A stretch of DNA of 64,000 nt from Euryodendron excelsum (lineage: Eukaryota > Streptophyta > Magnoliopsida > Ericales > Pentaphylacaceae). The position numbers and the translations under genes are program-made. Shown here piece after piece: positions 46,201-56,297 of this stretch (positions within the stretch are counted from its first letter, which is position 1; each line of letters opens with the position of its first letter). Under the pieces are notes generated by a model. That model worked only from the letters and a program-made list of their open reading frames with translations. It was not told the DNA's origin and did no database searches. The stretch spans positions 13,312,001 through 13,376,000 of the forward strand of contig CM065399.1 of assembly GCA_033060915.1 (NCBI GenBank), read 5' to 3'.

Positions 46201-46234
<34 letters not shown>
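46201..46234 (+). repeat. Poly(G) run of 34
   Basis: 34 consecutive G, preceded by gcgcgcgggcg and followed by ttgggggcgggg. It is unusually long for plant DNA and capable of G-quadruplex formation. Its length may not be reliable in the assembly. Confidence 0.9.
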
Positions 46235-46236
<2 letters not shown>

Positions 46237-46532
46237 GGGGGCGGGGCAGACCCTGCTACACTTCGTATTATCATATGCCCCCAATTCCTGTGGCAGCCCA
46301 GGTCAGCTAGTGGGAATTCCGAAAAGTCGCGGGAAGCCGTCCCAGAGGTGCATTTATGGCACCGTAAAACTGCCATGATTACTATGCCTACCGTCTCGAC
46401 GCGACCCTTGGCATCCATGCCACGTGGCTTCGTGGGGTTGGCCCCGTATATCGATTGGACGTTACCAACATCAACCGTTCGATCTGAGAACCTTGGGCAG
46501 ATCCACACCGTTGATTTCAAAAAGAAAAGGCC

Positions 46533-46538
46533 TATAAA
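46533..46538 (+). promoter_or_regulatory. Plus-strand TATA box for the antisense gene
   Basis: TATAAA in agaaaaggcctataaaacc, inside the U3 end of the 3' LTR and on the strand opposite to the element. It lies about 350 bases before the best antisense ATG (46882) and about 170 before an earlier in-frame ATG (46705). It is a good plant TATA context. Confidence 0.5.
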
Positions 46539-46611
46539 ACCTTGGCGGTTCAACAAAGGGCCCTCCGTTTTGCACGTCTTTTTCATATTATTCGGCGAGT
46601 GATCCTTCTCA

Positions 46612-46631
46612 TTTTCTTCCCCTTTTCTTCC
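46612..46631 (-). other. Polypurine tract of Tat element 3
   Basis: The minus strand reads ggaagaaaaggggaagaaaa immediately before the LTR start tgagaaggatc. This is a 20-base all-purine tract as needed for plus-strand priming. Confidence 0.7.
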
Positions 46632-47660
46632 GCCATTGCTGGTTGTTCAAAGCGAACTCAAACCTTCTTCTCAATCTTTCTGCTGATCAAGGTATTTAAA
46701 GCGTGTGGGTATATGTTTTGACTTCTACAGAAGGCAATCTGGTACTACGAGTGGAGAGTCAGGGCCTCTTACCCTTAGGGTTCATAGGCAACCCCTCCTT
46801 TGTCGAGTCTGTGTACTAGGGTGTCTTAGAGGCTTCCAGGTCTACTTTTGCAACCCTACGCGAAATAGAAGACCTAGGATCATGAACCCCCACCCAATCA
46901 CCCTGTCATCCAACTCTGAGCGTACTGCTTCGATGGATTTGGATAGGGTTAGGCCAAACGAGGCTTCGAGTGCCTCCGCAAACTACTCTGGGGCCGATAT
47001 TGGGGTGCTACCCAAGAGGTGAGGCCAACGAGGGTGAGGAGCCCTGTGGCCATCGTGAACGCCTTCGAAAGTGCTCCCATGGCTATGGGCAAGGTCGCGC
47101 TATGCCACCGACTGTAGGCACGAGGCGAGGCACAGAGCCTCTATCTTGGATGGGGCGAAAGTGAGAAAGCTCTGGTCTGCCTACCAATTTTCGACCTCCA
47201 TGAGTTATAGGGTTCCTGGGAGCGAGGACAAAGCGTGCCTCTCTCGCCCTAGTGAAATCACGGTGTACGAGAGTGCGCTGAGAAGGGGGCTGAGGTTTCC
47301 CATTACTCCTCCCATTAGGGGAGTCTTGAGCAGGGCCAGGCTAGCTCCTGGCCAACTCATGGCGTGTTCTTATAGGTTGTGTTGCCCTGTGGTAGGTTGC
47401 CACCGACAAGGAGGAAATCCTGACCCCTGAGGACTTCTTTTTTTGTTATAAGATAATGGAGAGCGAGAGCTCAGACTGGTATTACTTCTCAGCTCGAGAC
47501 GGTCAGCCAGCTTTAATAACCAATCTCCCAGTCTCCTACAAGTGCTGGAGGGAAAAGTGTTTCTTTATGTATGGCGAGGGTACGGAGATTGCCCACTAGG
47601 AGGATGTGACCGACTAGACTCCTCGCATACCCAGACAATGGGGCAGACCAAGTAGGAAGG

Positions 47661-47739
47661 GTAAGCGCCTTTCGTGCTTTTATGCTTGATCCCTTTTTAA
47701 GGTAGTGGTCTGACCATCATTCATTTTTCTTTTGCTCAG
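47661..47739 (+). other. Intron 1 (resolved) of antisense gene
   Basis: Donor gtaagcgcc, pyrimidine-rich acceptor ttttcttttgctcag, 79 bp. Splicing joins RPSRK to ARLPVLEDESREG in frame. Confidence 0.7.
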
Positions 47740-47907
47740 CACGCCTTCCTGTGCTGGAGGACGAGTCGAGGGAAGGCCGTTTAATGAGGGTGAGGGAGCA
47801 CCCAGTCAAGAACTGGGCGCCACTTGTAGCTGGTGAGAGTTTGACAGCCTACCTCTTAGGTCTAGACCCTTCCATTGAAGCCCTTTGCGCTGAGAGGAAT
47901 GAGTCTG

Positions 47908-47970
47908 GTATGTATGTTGCAGCTGCTTTCTGATGCAAGTGCACTGATCCTTGCTTTGTGTGCTTTGCAG
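47908..47970 (+). other. Intron 2 (resolved) of antisense gene
   Basis: Donor gtatgtatg, acceptor tgtgctttgcag, 63 bp. It contains stops in frame; removal joins CAERNES to GQESNMDFNKRSMG in frame. Confidence 0.7.
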
Positions 47971-48407
47971 GACAGGAATCGAACATGGACTTTAACAAAA
48001 GGAGCATGGGGTCCTCTGCTAAGAAGAAGTTCGAAGAAATGGAGAAGGCAAAGGCTGTTAGAGGGAGACCCAGCAAGCGACATCGGCCCAGCTCTAGGGG
48101 CAAGACCGCTGAGCAAACCCCTGACAAGGGCCCTATGGTGGTTGGGCCCCCCATAGTAGCTAAGGCTTCAACTACTGCCCGGGCACCTGGTCAGTCCTCC
48201 AAGTTTGGCGCTGGAATGACTCCTCCCGCCATGGCAGCACCTATGGGCACAACAGTTCCAGTTCAGGAGGGCGAGCCCTTAGTTGTGGAATATGTCCAGG
48301 CTGCTTGGGAGAGGATATTGCAATTCATCAGTATAGAGGATGTGGGTCCCTTCGCTGATTGGAGCAACGACCAACTGACAAAGAGCCTGAACCATGATGC
48401 TGTGAAG

Positions 48408-48485
48408 GTGATGATTCTGGTTTAACTCTAGTTTTTAATCTGACTGCTCTTATTTATTGATGTTGATCCTCCCATCTTTCTACAG
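48408..48485 (+). other. Intron 3 (resolved) of antisense gene
   Basis: Donor gtgatgatt (weak), acceptor catctttctacag, 78 bp. It contains a stop; removal joins LNHDAVK to LHVKVLYLSTRLKV in frame. Confidence 0.65.
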
Positions 48486-49082
48486 TTGCATGTGAAAGTG
48501 CTCTACCTGTCTACCCGCTTGAAGGTGAAGACGAGTGAGAGCTCCAGGAAAGGCCAAGTCATTAAGACCTTGACCGGGACTATCAGCGATCTGGAGAAGA
48601 AGGTGAAAGATACTGAGAAGTCCAAGGCAGTCGTTGAGGCAGAGAAGACTGCCCTACTGGACGAATTAGCTGAGCTCAAGAAAAAGGTCGAGACCCTGGC
48701 TTTTGATGCTTAGGCCTTTAAGGCAATCAGGGACTCCCTTACTCTGAGGGTAGCTGAGCTGGAGGGGTAGCTAAAAAATGCTCGGGATGGTGCTGTGGAA
48801 AAGTTTAAGGCTGGGGCAGCCTTCCAAGACGAACTCAACGAGGCTTACATGGAAGGTTTCGTTAATGCTAAAGTTACGACCAAGAAGATTTTCCCAGACC
48901 TCGACTTTTCTGCCTTGAATCCTTCTGATGACACCACCTCCAATGCGCTTGGTGTTGAAGACCAGACCCCTGCAGCAGAAGATAGGGATGAAGCCCAATC
49001 CTAATCTCATCAGAAGACCCAGAGCCCTTATAGATTTTTTTTCCTTTTTTTCTTTTGATTGCCTTTGTAACCGTTTTGGATT

Positions 49083-49088
49083 AATAAA
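49083..49088 (+). terminator. Polyadenylation signal of antisense gene
   Basis: AATAAA 79 bases after the stop codon, in ggattaataaaactttcc, just before the tandem array. Consistent with an independent plus-strand transcript ending before pol. Confidence 0.5.
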
Positions 49089-49183
49089 ACTTTCCTTCAC
49101 CAGTTCTCCGTGTTCTTGCGTCTAAATGCTTTGTGATTAGTAGTTTGCATGAGTTTTTTTACTAGCCCCAAGTCACTTCAGTC

Positions 49184-49870
49184 ATCCTGGTCTGTTGAAC
49201 GACCCGACCATGGTGTTAAGTTGGTTTGAGAACCTGGGAATGGTAAGTCTTGGGGACTGCTTAGTTGGATTAAGTAGCATTGCGGCCTTTTGGCTGGTTT
49301 GGTCCGTCTTGGGGCTGACCAGTTGGGCTTAGTAGCCTTGTGGCGTTTGGGCTCGTCTGGTTAGTCTTGGGGACTGACCAGTTAGGCTTAATAGCCTTGT
49401 GGCCTTTCGGCTTATCTAGGCAGTCTTGGGGATTGACTAGTTGGGCTTAGTAGCCTTGTGGCCTTTCGGCTGGTCTGGTCAGTCTTGGGGACTGACCAGT
49501 TGGGCTTAGTAGCCTTGTGGCCTTTCGGCTTGTCTGGTCAGTTTTGGGGACTGACCAGTTGGGCTTAGCCTTGTGGCCTTTTGGCTTGTCTAGTCAGTCT
49601 TAGGGCTGACCAGTTGGGCTTAGTAGCCTTATGGCCTTTCGGCTGGTCTGCTCAGTCTTGGGGACTGGCCAGTTAGGCTTAGTAGCCTTGTGGCCTTTCG
49701 GCTGGTCTGATCAATCTTGGGGACTAACCAGTTGGGCTTAGTAGCCGTGTGGCCTTTCGGCTTGTCTGGTCAGTCTTGGGGACTAACCAATTGGGCTTAG
49801 TAGCCTTGTGGCCTTTCGGCTTGTCTGGTCAGCCTTGGGGCTGACCAGTTGGGCTTGGTAGCCTTATGCT
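49184..49870. repeat. Tandem array, ~59-bp monomer, about 11 copies, hairpin in each
   Basis: Units contain ggtcagtcttggggactgac followed by cagttgggcttagtagcctt and gtggcctttcggct. Units start about every 57-60 bases from 49248 to 49831, with diverged edges. CTGGTCAGTC-TTGGG-GACTGACCAG is a perfect 10-bp stem with a 5-base loop, for example at 49475-49499. It lies between the antisense gene's 3' end and the integrase 3' end. Confidence 0.9.
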
Positions 49871-49945
49871 TCATGGGTCATACAAGTAGACAATCGTTTT
49901 GGGGGCCTCAAAGAGCAAAAATTTCATTAATGAAGGTTGGTTACA

Positions 49946-51208
49946 TCAAGCGTAGTACTTTCTCAGGTGCTCAGCAGGCCAAGGGTTGGGGAGGTCTGTG
50001 TCGTCCGTTCTGGTCAGCCAGTAGGTTCCTTTCCTGGAGAACCCCTTAATTGTGTATGGTCCTTCCCAATTCGGTTTGAGTTTGCCATCACTAGGCTTTC
50101 TGGCTGATTGGTTGACCCTCTTGAGTACCAGATCTCCTGCCTGAAATGCCTTGGGTTTCACTCTTGCGTTATGATATCTGCGCATTCTCTGTTGGTAGGC
50201 GGCTACCTTCATGACCGCTTGCAATCTCCTTTCCTCAAGTAGATCTAGGCTCACCTCCAGGGCTTCATTGTTAGACTCGGGTTAGAAGTGTTCAACCCTG
50301 GGACTGTGTAGACCTATTTCCATAGGGATGACTGCTTCCGCTCCAAACGTCAAGGAAAAGGGGGTATGCCCCGTTGCCACCCTCTCGGTTGTTCTGTAAG
50401 CCCAAAGAATGTTGGGAAGTTCCTCTGCCCATAAGCCCTTCGCCTTTTTCAGCTTTGCCTTGATAATGTTGAATAAAGTCATGTTGGTAACTTCCACCTG
50501 GCCGTTGGCTTGGGGGTGTTCTGGGGAAGAGAAGTGATGGCTGATCTATAGGTCTGAACGCATCTGTCCGAACTGCCCTCCCCTGAACTATTTTCCATTA
50601 TCTGTGATGATTACCTTGGGTATCCCGAACTTACAGATGATGTTCTTCCATAGGAAAATTTTCATTTTCTGCTCTATGATGGTGGCGACCGTTTTAGCCT
50701 CAGCCCACTTGGTGAAGTAGTCTACAGCTACGACTGTGAACTTGGTTTGGCCTTTCCCTAAAGGCAAAGCCCCTACTATGTCAATTCCCCATTGGGCGAA
50801 AGGCCAATGGCTCTGGATGGGCATCAGCTCCTGGGGTGGTTGCCTTGGGATGTTTGAAAACCTCTAGCACTTGTCACACTTCCTCACAAAATCTTGGGCA
50901 TCCCTTCCCATCGTGGGCCAGTAGAAGGCTACCCGGAGGATCTTCTTGGCCAGAGCTTTCCCTCCTGAGTGGTTGCCGCAGACCCCTTCGTGTGGTTCTC
51001 TCATATTGTAATCAGCATCTATTTTTCCTATACACCTTAGCCAGGGCAGGATGTGTCCCCTTTTACACAGAATACCGTTGATGAGGGCATACCTGCTGGC
51101 TCTGTACTGGATTCTCCTTGTCTCAACTTTGTCCACTGGTAAGGATCCAAGCTCCAAGTAGCTTCTGATTAGTATTGCCCACTCCACTTCTTGTTCTACC
51201 TGGAGCAC
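49946..51208 (-). pseudogene. Integrase of Tat element 3
   Basis: The zinc finger is complete: PHEGVCGNHSGGKALAKKIL ... RKCDKC (H-x-H, C-x2-C). The core has GIDIVGALPLGKGQTKFTVV (first Asp), KVIITDNGK*F (second Asp, followed by TAG where Gln is usual) and HPQANGQVEVTN (Glu). All three catalytic residues are present. It then reads LWAEELPNILWAYRTTERVA, TPFSLTFGAEAVIPMEI and the C-terminal QAGDLVLKRV ... WEGPYTIKGF, ending AEHLRKYYA. Stops at about 50578-50590, 50280 and elsewhere split it into four pieces. It is inactive as encoded but decayed less than in element 1. Confidence 0.88.
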
Positions 51209-51996
51209 TTCTGGGTTCTGAATGCTTGGCTAATCTAGTACTTCCATGGGGACTCTAGGGTCATCCTTCTGAGATGAGGCTATCTTGGCCAGGTGGTCTA
51301 CCTTCTTGTTCTGCAGTATTGGTACTCGTTCTAGTAGTATTTTGGAGAATTTTCTGGCCAAGCCTTTAGCCATTTCACAGTACTCTTGTATCTTTTCTCC
51401 CCTGGCCTCATATTCGTCTTAAACCTGTTCTACTACAAGTTAAGAGTCACTGCGCACCAGGATATGCTCTACCCCCATTCGCCGAGCCATTCGGAGGCTA
51501 GCTATCAAGGCTTCATATTCAGCCTCGTTGTTGGAGGTAGGAAACTTGAACTTGACAGCATATTAGAGTTTGTGTCCTTCAGGGATGACAAGGAAGACCC
51601 CAACCCCACTTGCTCTTTCAGTGGAGGAGCCGTCAACATTGAGCACCCATTGGGGCTCTAAGGTGTTGTCATGGGGTAGGTTGCTGGGTGGGTGAACTCA
51701 GCGATGAAGTTTGTTATAGCCTGTCCTTTAATCGCCAGTCTTGGTCTGTACTAGATGTCGAATTAGCTATGTTTTATGGACCATTTGACAAGTCTTCCTG
51801 AGGTCTCCGGTTTGTGGATGATCTTCTTCAATGGCTGGTCTCTCAGGACAACTACGGTATGGGCCTGGAAGTATGGCCTCAACCTGCACGCTGAAGTTAC
51901 GAGGGCGAGGGCTAGCAGTTCCATTTTGGGGTATCTCTCCTCAGCACCCCTCAGGGCCCTACTTATGTAATAGACAGGCTTTTGGACTCCTTTCTC
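51209..51996 (-). pseudogene. RNase H and linker of Tat element 3 (heavily broken)
   Basis: Reading pieces KPVYYISRALRGAEERYPKM, LRPYFQAHTVVVLRDQPLKK and GRLVKWSI can be followed from RT into this region, then frames break repeatedly. The plus-strand frames here are shadows. In Tat elements this interval holds the RNase H and sometimes an extra archaeal-type RNase H; I could not tell which. Confidence 0.6.
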
Positions 51997-52955
51997 TTAC
52001 CTGACCAAGGCTGAGCTTACTGTTGTGTTAGACATGGCGAGGTAAAGGTAGAGTTCTTCACCTTCCAGGGTCTGGCTCAGCAGTGGCACTAAATCCAGAT
52101 ATCTTTTGAGTTGCTGAAAAGCCTGTTCACATTCGAAGGTCCATTCGAAAGCTTTACGCAGAATTTTAAAGAAAGGAAGACACTTATCTGTCGATCTGGA
52201 AATGAATCTGTTCAGCGCTGCTACTCTGCCAACTAGTCTTTGAACTTCTTTGGTGGACGTTGGGGACTGTATATCTAGTACCGCCCTAACTTTTTCGAGA
52301 TTAGCCTCTATCCCACGGTTGGAAACCATGAACCCCAAGAATTTGCCAGAGGCTACTCCAAATGCACATTTGGTAGGGTTCAGCTTCATCTTATAGGTTC
52401 GCAGGTTCTTGAACGTCTCTTCCAGATCTGTCATGTGGTTGGTGGCTTGCTTGCTTTTTACCAACATGTCATCTACGTAGACTTCCATGTTTCTTCTAAT
52501 TTGATTGCTGAACATGCAGTTGACGAGCCTCTGGTAGGTTGTTTCGGTGTTCTTGAGGCCAAACGACATCACTTTGTAGCAGTACAGACCTCTGCTTGTG
52601 ACAAACACCGTATACTCCTGCTCATGCTCTACCATCTTTATTTAGTTGTAACTTGAGAAAGCATCCATGAAGGTTAGCATTTCATATCTAGCTATTGAGT
52701 CCACCAGCTGATCTATTATGGGTAACAGGAAGCTATCCTTTGGGCAGGCCCTGTTTAGGTCAGTGAAGTCCACGCACATCCTCCATTTCCTGTTCGCATT
52801 TTTGACCACACCACATTGGATAGCCAAGTGGGGTACTGGGCCTCCTTTATAAAGCCAGCTCTGGTCAGCTTCTCAACTTCATCCGCTACTGCCTCGTTGC
52901 GCTCTGGCGTGAAGGTCCTCATTTTCTGCTTGACTGGTTTTACTGTTGGGTCTAT
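51997..52955 (-). pseudogene. Reverse transcriptase of Tat element 3
   Basis: Begins with HHLNIDPTVKPVKQKMRTFT and NEAVADEVEKLTRAGFIKEA. After a frameshift near 52830 it reads NRKWRMCVDFTDLNRACPKD, MLTFMDAFSSYN, then (past TAA) YKVMSFGLKNTETTYQRLVN and the catalytic MEVYVDDMLVKSK. The thumb and connection KMKLNPTKCAFGVASGKFLG and STKEVQRLVGRVAALNRFIS follow. The YVDD motif is intact. One frameshift and one nonsense codon are the main lesions over the domain. Confidence 0.88.
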
Positions 52956-52957
52956 GT

Positions 52958-53760
52958 TTAGATGATGGGAATAGCCCGGGTATCGATGCCCAGCATGTCC
53001 ACATGGGACCAAGCGAAAACATTGACGTTTTTCTTGAGAAATGACCTCAATCCCTCCTTGAATTCTTCAGGGGCTTTTGTTTTGATTTTTACTATCCTGG
53101 TCTGGTCTTGGTCTCCGACCACGACCTCCTCGAGTTCCTCTACAGGTTTTTCCCTCCTGATCTCCTCCTCGTCTTGAACCTCCAACTCCTCAATCAGCAT
53201 GGCCTCCTTGGTCTCCCCCTTGAGGGAAGCCATATAACATTCTCTGGCGGTCTGCTGATCACCCCTGGCTTCCCTAACTACTTGGGATGTGAAAAATTTA
53301 GCCTTCAAGTGGTAGGTGGAAGGTCTGGCTTTAAATTCATTGAGGGTTGTTTTGCACACAATGATGTTATAGGCTGAAGGGCAATCCACTACTAAAAACG
53401 TTACCATCTTGGTAGTTTGTTGGGGTGCCGCTCCTAGCGTTATTGGTAGAGCTATGGAGCCCAGAGGTGTAACTCTGTCGCCAGTGAAGCCGACCAGGGG
53501 GGAGTTGACCGGTTGTAACCTCTCACTTCCGACCTTCAACTACTCGAAGGCCTTTAGGAAGAGAATGTTTGCCAAGCTGCCACTGTCCACCAAGACCCTT
53601 CGGGTCAAGAAATTGGACACCACTGCTGATATGACCAAGGGGTCGTCGTGAGGTTGGCATACAGCCCCAGTCTCCTCATTGGTGAACGTGATGGGATCAT
53701 GCTCTGCCCTGAATTTTTTGGCTGACTGGTCTATGGACATGACTTCCCTCTGGCTCCGTG
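52958..53760 (-). pseudogene. Aspartic protease region of Tat element 3
   Basis: Starts FRAEHDPITFTNEETGAVCQ, then the active-site block RRVLVDSGSLANILFLKAFE with DSG intact. A TAG follows (expected Gln), then PLGSIALPITLGAAPQQTTK, FLVVDCPSAYNIIVCKTTLN and the acidic linker EELEVQDEEEIRREKPVEEL leading to RT. The second Ser of the usual DSGSS is Leu. Apart from the single stop the domain reads through. Confidence 0.85.
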
Positions 53761-53773
53761 CCTCCCTAGGGTG

Positions 53774-54890
53774 TCATTTCTTTGTGGATAAAGACTCTCC
53801 TCCACCTGCGAACCCTCCAGAGATGACCTTTATCTTGCCCATGGGTTGCTGATTTTGTCTTTCCCTCTCTAGACTTCTTCGTTCGGCCTGCCTTGGTGGC
53901 TGGTCTCGCCTCTTGTCACGTCTGCCCCCAGCTATGTACCTGCTTAATCTCCCTTGCCTTATCAGGTTCTCGACCTGTTGCTTGAGGTCATAACAGTCTT
54001 CTGTATCGTGGCCATGGTCTTGGTGGAATCGGCACCACTTGTTGATTGGCCTCTTCTCCGGGGGGGCCCTCATCCATCTAGGCTATCTCAGCGTTGTATC
54101 CCCTTTGATCTTGTAGAGCACTTGATCTAGAGAAGTATTTAGTGGGGTAAAGTGCTGGTTGTACCTGGCTGGCTTAGTCTTATCGCTCTTTCCTCGTGGC
54201 TTCTGCTCTGTTAGTCTAGGGGCTTTCACTGCCCTGTCGTCTTTCTTTTCCTTAGCCATCCTCTTCTTCTCCAAGCTGGGGATGACACTCTTCGGGTCTT
54301 CCCTGGCTTTGAGGGTATCCTCTGCATTCATATATTTTTGTGCTCGGAGCATTAGCACAGCCATGGTTTTGGGCACCTCCTTGGCCAGGGAGAACAAGAA
54401 CTTAGGGGTTCTGCCGCCTGCAATAAAAGCTGCTACTGCCACCTTTTGATCCAGGTCATCCACATAGAGAGTCTCTTGGTTGAAACGGGTGACAAACTCG
54501 CGCAGGGTCTCCTTCTCGCGTTACTTAGTGTTAAACATGGAGGTGGAGGGCCTCCTCTGTCTCTGCCCTCCGATGTAATGGCTGACGAACAACCTGCTTA
54601 GGTCCACGAATTTATTGATCGTCTCAAGAGAGAGCCTGTGAAACCAGATCCCGGCTGGGCCATTAAGGGTGGTAGGAAATGCCCTACACATAATCTCATC
54701 AGGAACCGTCTGAAAGTTTATCAGGGCCTTATACGTCTCAAGGTGGTCCAGGGGATCTTTTGTGCCATCGAAGGACTCCAACGTGGGCATCTTGAACTTC
54801 GGGGGTAAGGGCGTCCTCATTACTGCTGGTGTAAAGGGCGTGTCTGTCCTATTTACTAACTATTCTACCGTGCTGGGGCCTTTCTCTTTC
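53774..54890 (-). pseudogene. Gag of Tat element 3 (N-terminus missing)
   Basis: Reads RTPLPPKFKMPTLESFDGTK, DPLDHLETYKALINFQTVPD, MCRAFPTTLNGPAGIWFHRL, then (past TAA) REFVTRFNQETLYVDDLDQK, GGRTPKFLFSLAKEVPKTMA and the zinc-knuckle-like CRFHQDHGHDTEDCYDLKQQ (CxxH...H...C form typical of Tat Gag). Internal stops occur at about 54521 and 54083. The beginning of Gag is replaced at about 54890 by copia sequence. Confidence 0.85.
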
Positions 54891-54894
54891 AAAC

Positions 54895-55263
54895 TTAGTC
54901 ATGTCAGAAGATTTTCCTTTATTTTTATCAACAGAAGAAGATTGGCCTTCTTTTTTCTTTTTAAAAAATTTCTTAATTTATTTGACAAAAATAGCCATAT
55001 CTTTGGGACTCATTTCGATGTCTCTATCACTAGCTTCATTCACGTCTTCATTAATGGAATTAAATGCAATGCTTTTGTTCCTTTTAGATTGATGAAAATT
55101 AACTTCAAAAGTTTGTAAGAAACCAACTAAGTCTTCTACTTTCGTGGAGTCCACATCCCAACTTTCTTCTATTGTCGTAACCTTGACTTGAGATCTCTCC
55201 GGTAAATATCTCAAAATTTTTCAAACAATTTTAGATGTAGATATTTGTTCACCTAGGTTGAAA
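54895..55263 (-). pseudogene. Ty1/copia Gag, C-terminal fragment
   Basis: RYLPERSQVKVTTIEESWDV, DSTKVEDLVGFLQTFEVNF and a Lys-rich tail ending SSVDKNKGKSSDMTKFE. This is the copia Gag (UBN2 / retrotran_gag_2) block LPERF..KVTAIEE..DL...VEELVGSLQTYE. It is continuous, across the inserted solo LTR, with the fragment at 56298-56760. The expected CCHC knuckle is lost at the junction. Confidence 0.82.
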
Positions 55264-55268
55264 CTTAA

Positions 55269-56297
55269 TGTCACACCCCCAACCTAAGTAGGCATCATTA
55301 ATGTCATATTAGGAGGGGTGTGATCGCACAGGTCACCATATCTGTAAGCAAAATTCAAGTGTTGGCAAGGCGTCAGATAGGCATCAGGACGACCCGAACC
55401 TATTTTTGGCCTAATTCAAGCATCAGCAAGGCATCAGAAGGGCGTCAAGACGACCCGAACCTATTCCAACCACCAACCTTCAAACATGACTCTCCAATCC
55501 AAGGTTTTTTTCAATTCCAACCCGCTCTAACACTTCACATAAGTTCACCAAAGATTGCAAAATGCAATACTAAGCTATGAAGGACAAGTAAAAACATGTT
55601 TACCAAGATGATTCAAGGCTTTCACCATGAAAGTCATCACCCACCTTCTCCTCCATCACCTCCCTTTAATTGTAATGATATGGAAAATATGTTAACATAT
55701 AAGAAACAAGGCAAATAACATGCAACCAACAAGAATATGATAAAATCTCACCTCAATTGATGAAGACAAGATGAACACAAGCTTTCGCCCTTGAATTCTT
55801 TTCTTTTTCCTCTCTTTACTTTCTCTCTTCTCTTCCTTCCTTTCCTCCCAACCAATTCCCCTAACAACCACCTCAATTACTACACAACCTCCTCTTTTCT
55901 CTCTCCTCTCTTGGTAGTCAATTTAGATACAAAGGTGAATCTATCTCTATACTTGTCACAAGCACACACTTCATTAGGTTAAGCACACACCTCGGTGTCT
56001 CTCACACACGCACACTCAACCTCCACCTCTTCCTTCACTAATCACCAACTCAACATAATTAACCATGATTAGTTTAATTAAACATGACTACCATAAAATA
56101 ATCCATGTGATTAATTAAGCAATTAAACATAGTTTAAGCCCACTAATCACCCCTTAATCTTACTTAAAAATATGAAAATCTCACCATAACTCATACATGT
56201 TAAAACATGTTAAATAAGTATCTCAATTAGTATAATCACCTTATAAAATGCATTGAAATCAAGCTAAAAATAAAGTTAAGAGAGTTAGGGTCTCACA
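55269..56297. mobile_element. Solo LTR (1029 bp) inserted in copia gag, with CTTAA duplication
   Basis: Ends TGTCACACCCCCAACC...GGGTCTCACA. Flanked by perfect CTTAA at 55264-55268 and 56298-56302. The interruption splits a recognisable copia Gag, and joining the flanks restores the alignment, so insertion is certain. It is unrelated to the other LTRs in this window. No coding capacity. Confidence 0.9.

Larger units (their letters stand above)
45736..46611 (-). repeat. 3' LTR of Tat element 3 (about 876 bp)
   Basis: TG end tgttggggtgatg at 45736 and CA end gatccttctca at 46611, directly followed by the polypurine tract. A minus-strand TATA (cacTCTTATAAAAAGGG, 45885-45891) marks the normal LTR promoter. 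A 34-base G run lies at 46201-46234. No second LTR is available for comparison, so boundaries rest on terminal bases and the tract. Confidence 0.65.
46882..49004 (+). pseudogene. Intron-containing antisense gene of Tat element 3 (putative gypsy-type transposon domain plus coiled coil)
   Basis: Transcribed opposite to gag-pol. MNPHPITLSSNSERTASMDL opens at 46882. The next block reads SEITVYESALRRGLRFPITP, LARLAPGQL-like residues and, after a frameshift near 47365, TPEDFFFCYKIMESESSDWY. This resembles the plant 'putative gypsy type transposon' family (PF04195). Introns with clean GT-AG borders are 47661-47739, 47908-47970 and 48408-48485; joining them keeps the frame (K|ARLPVLEDE, ESG|QESNMDF, AVK|LHVKVL). 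The last exon is a coiled coil (TISDLEKKVKDTEKSKAVVE, ALLDELAELKKKVETLAFDA) with FKAGAAFQDELNEAYMEGF, stop at 49002. In-frame TAGs at 48711 and 48768 look like lost Gln. Function unknown; lesions make this copy inactive. The 47020-47160 junction is unresolved. Confidence 0.7.
45736..54890 (-). mobile_element. Ty3/gypsy Tat-lineage element (element 3), 5'-truncated
   Basis: Minus-strand order from the right: gag (truncated N-terminus), protease, RT, RNase H, integrase, ~60-bp tandem array, antisense gene (plus strand), polypurine tract and 3' LTR (45736-46611). It is better preserved than element 1: RT YVDDM, the H2C2 finger and the DDE triad are all present, though broken by stops. There is no 5' LTR or primer site; gag changes directly into Ty1/copia sequence near 54890. 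The candidate flank cgaac (45731-45735) has no partner because the other end is lost. Confidence 0.85.

Noticed and set aside
45819..46586. 255-codon minus-strand frame with a polyproline run
   Set aside because: It lies in the LTR, the polyproline comes from the poly(G) run, and no conserved domain is visible.
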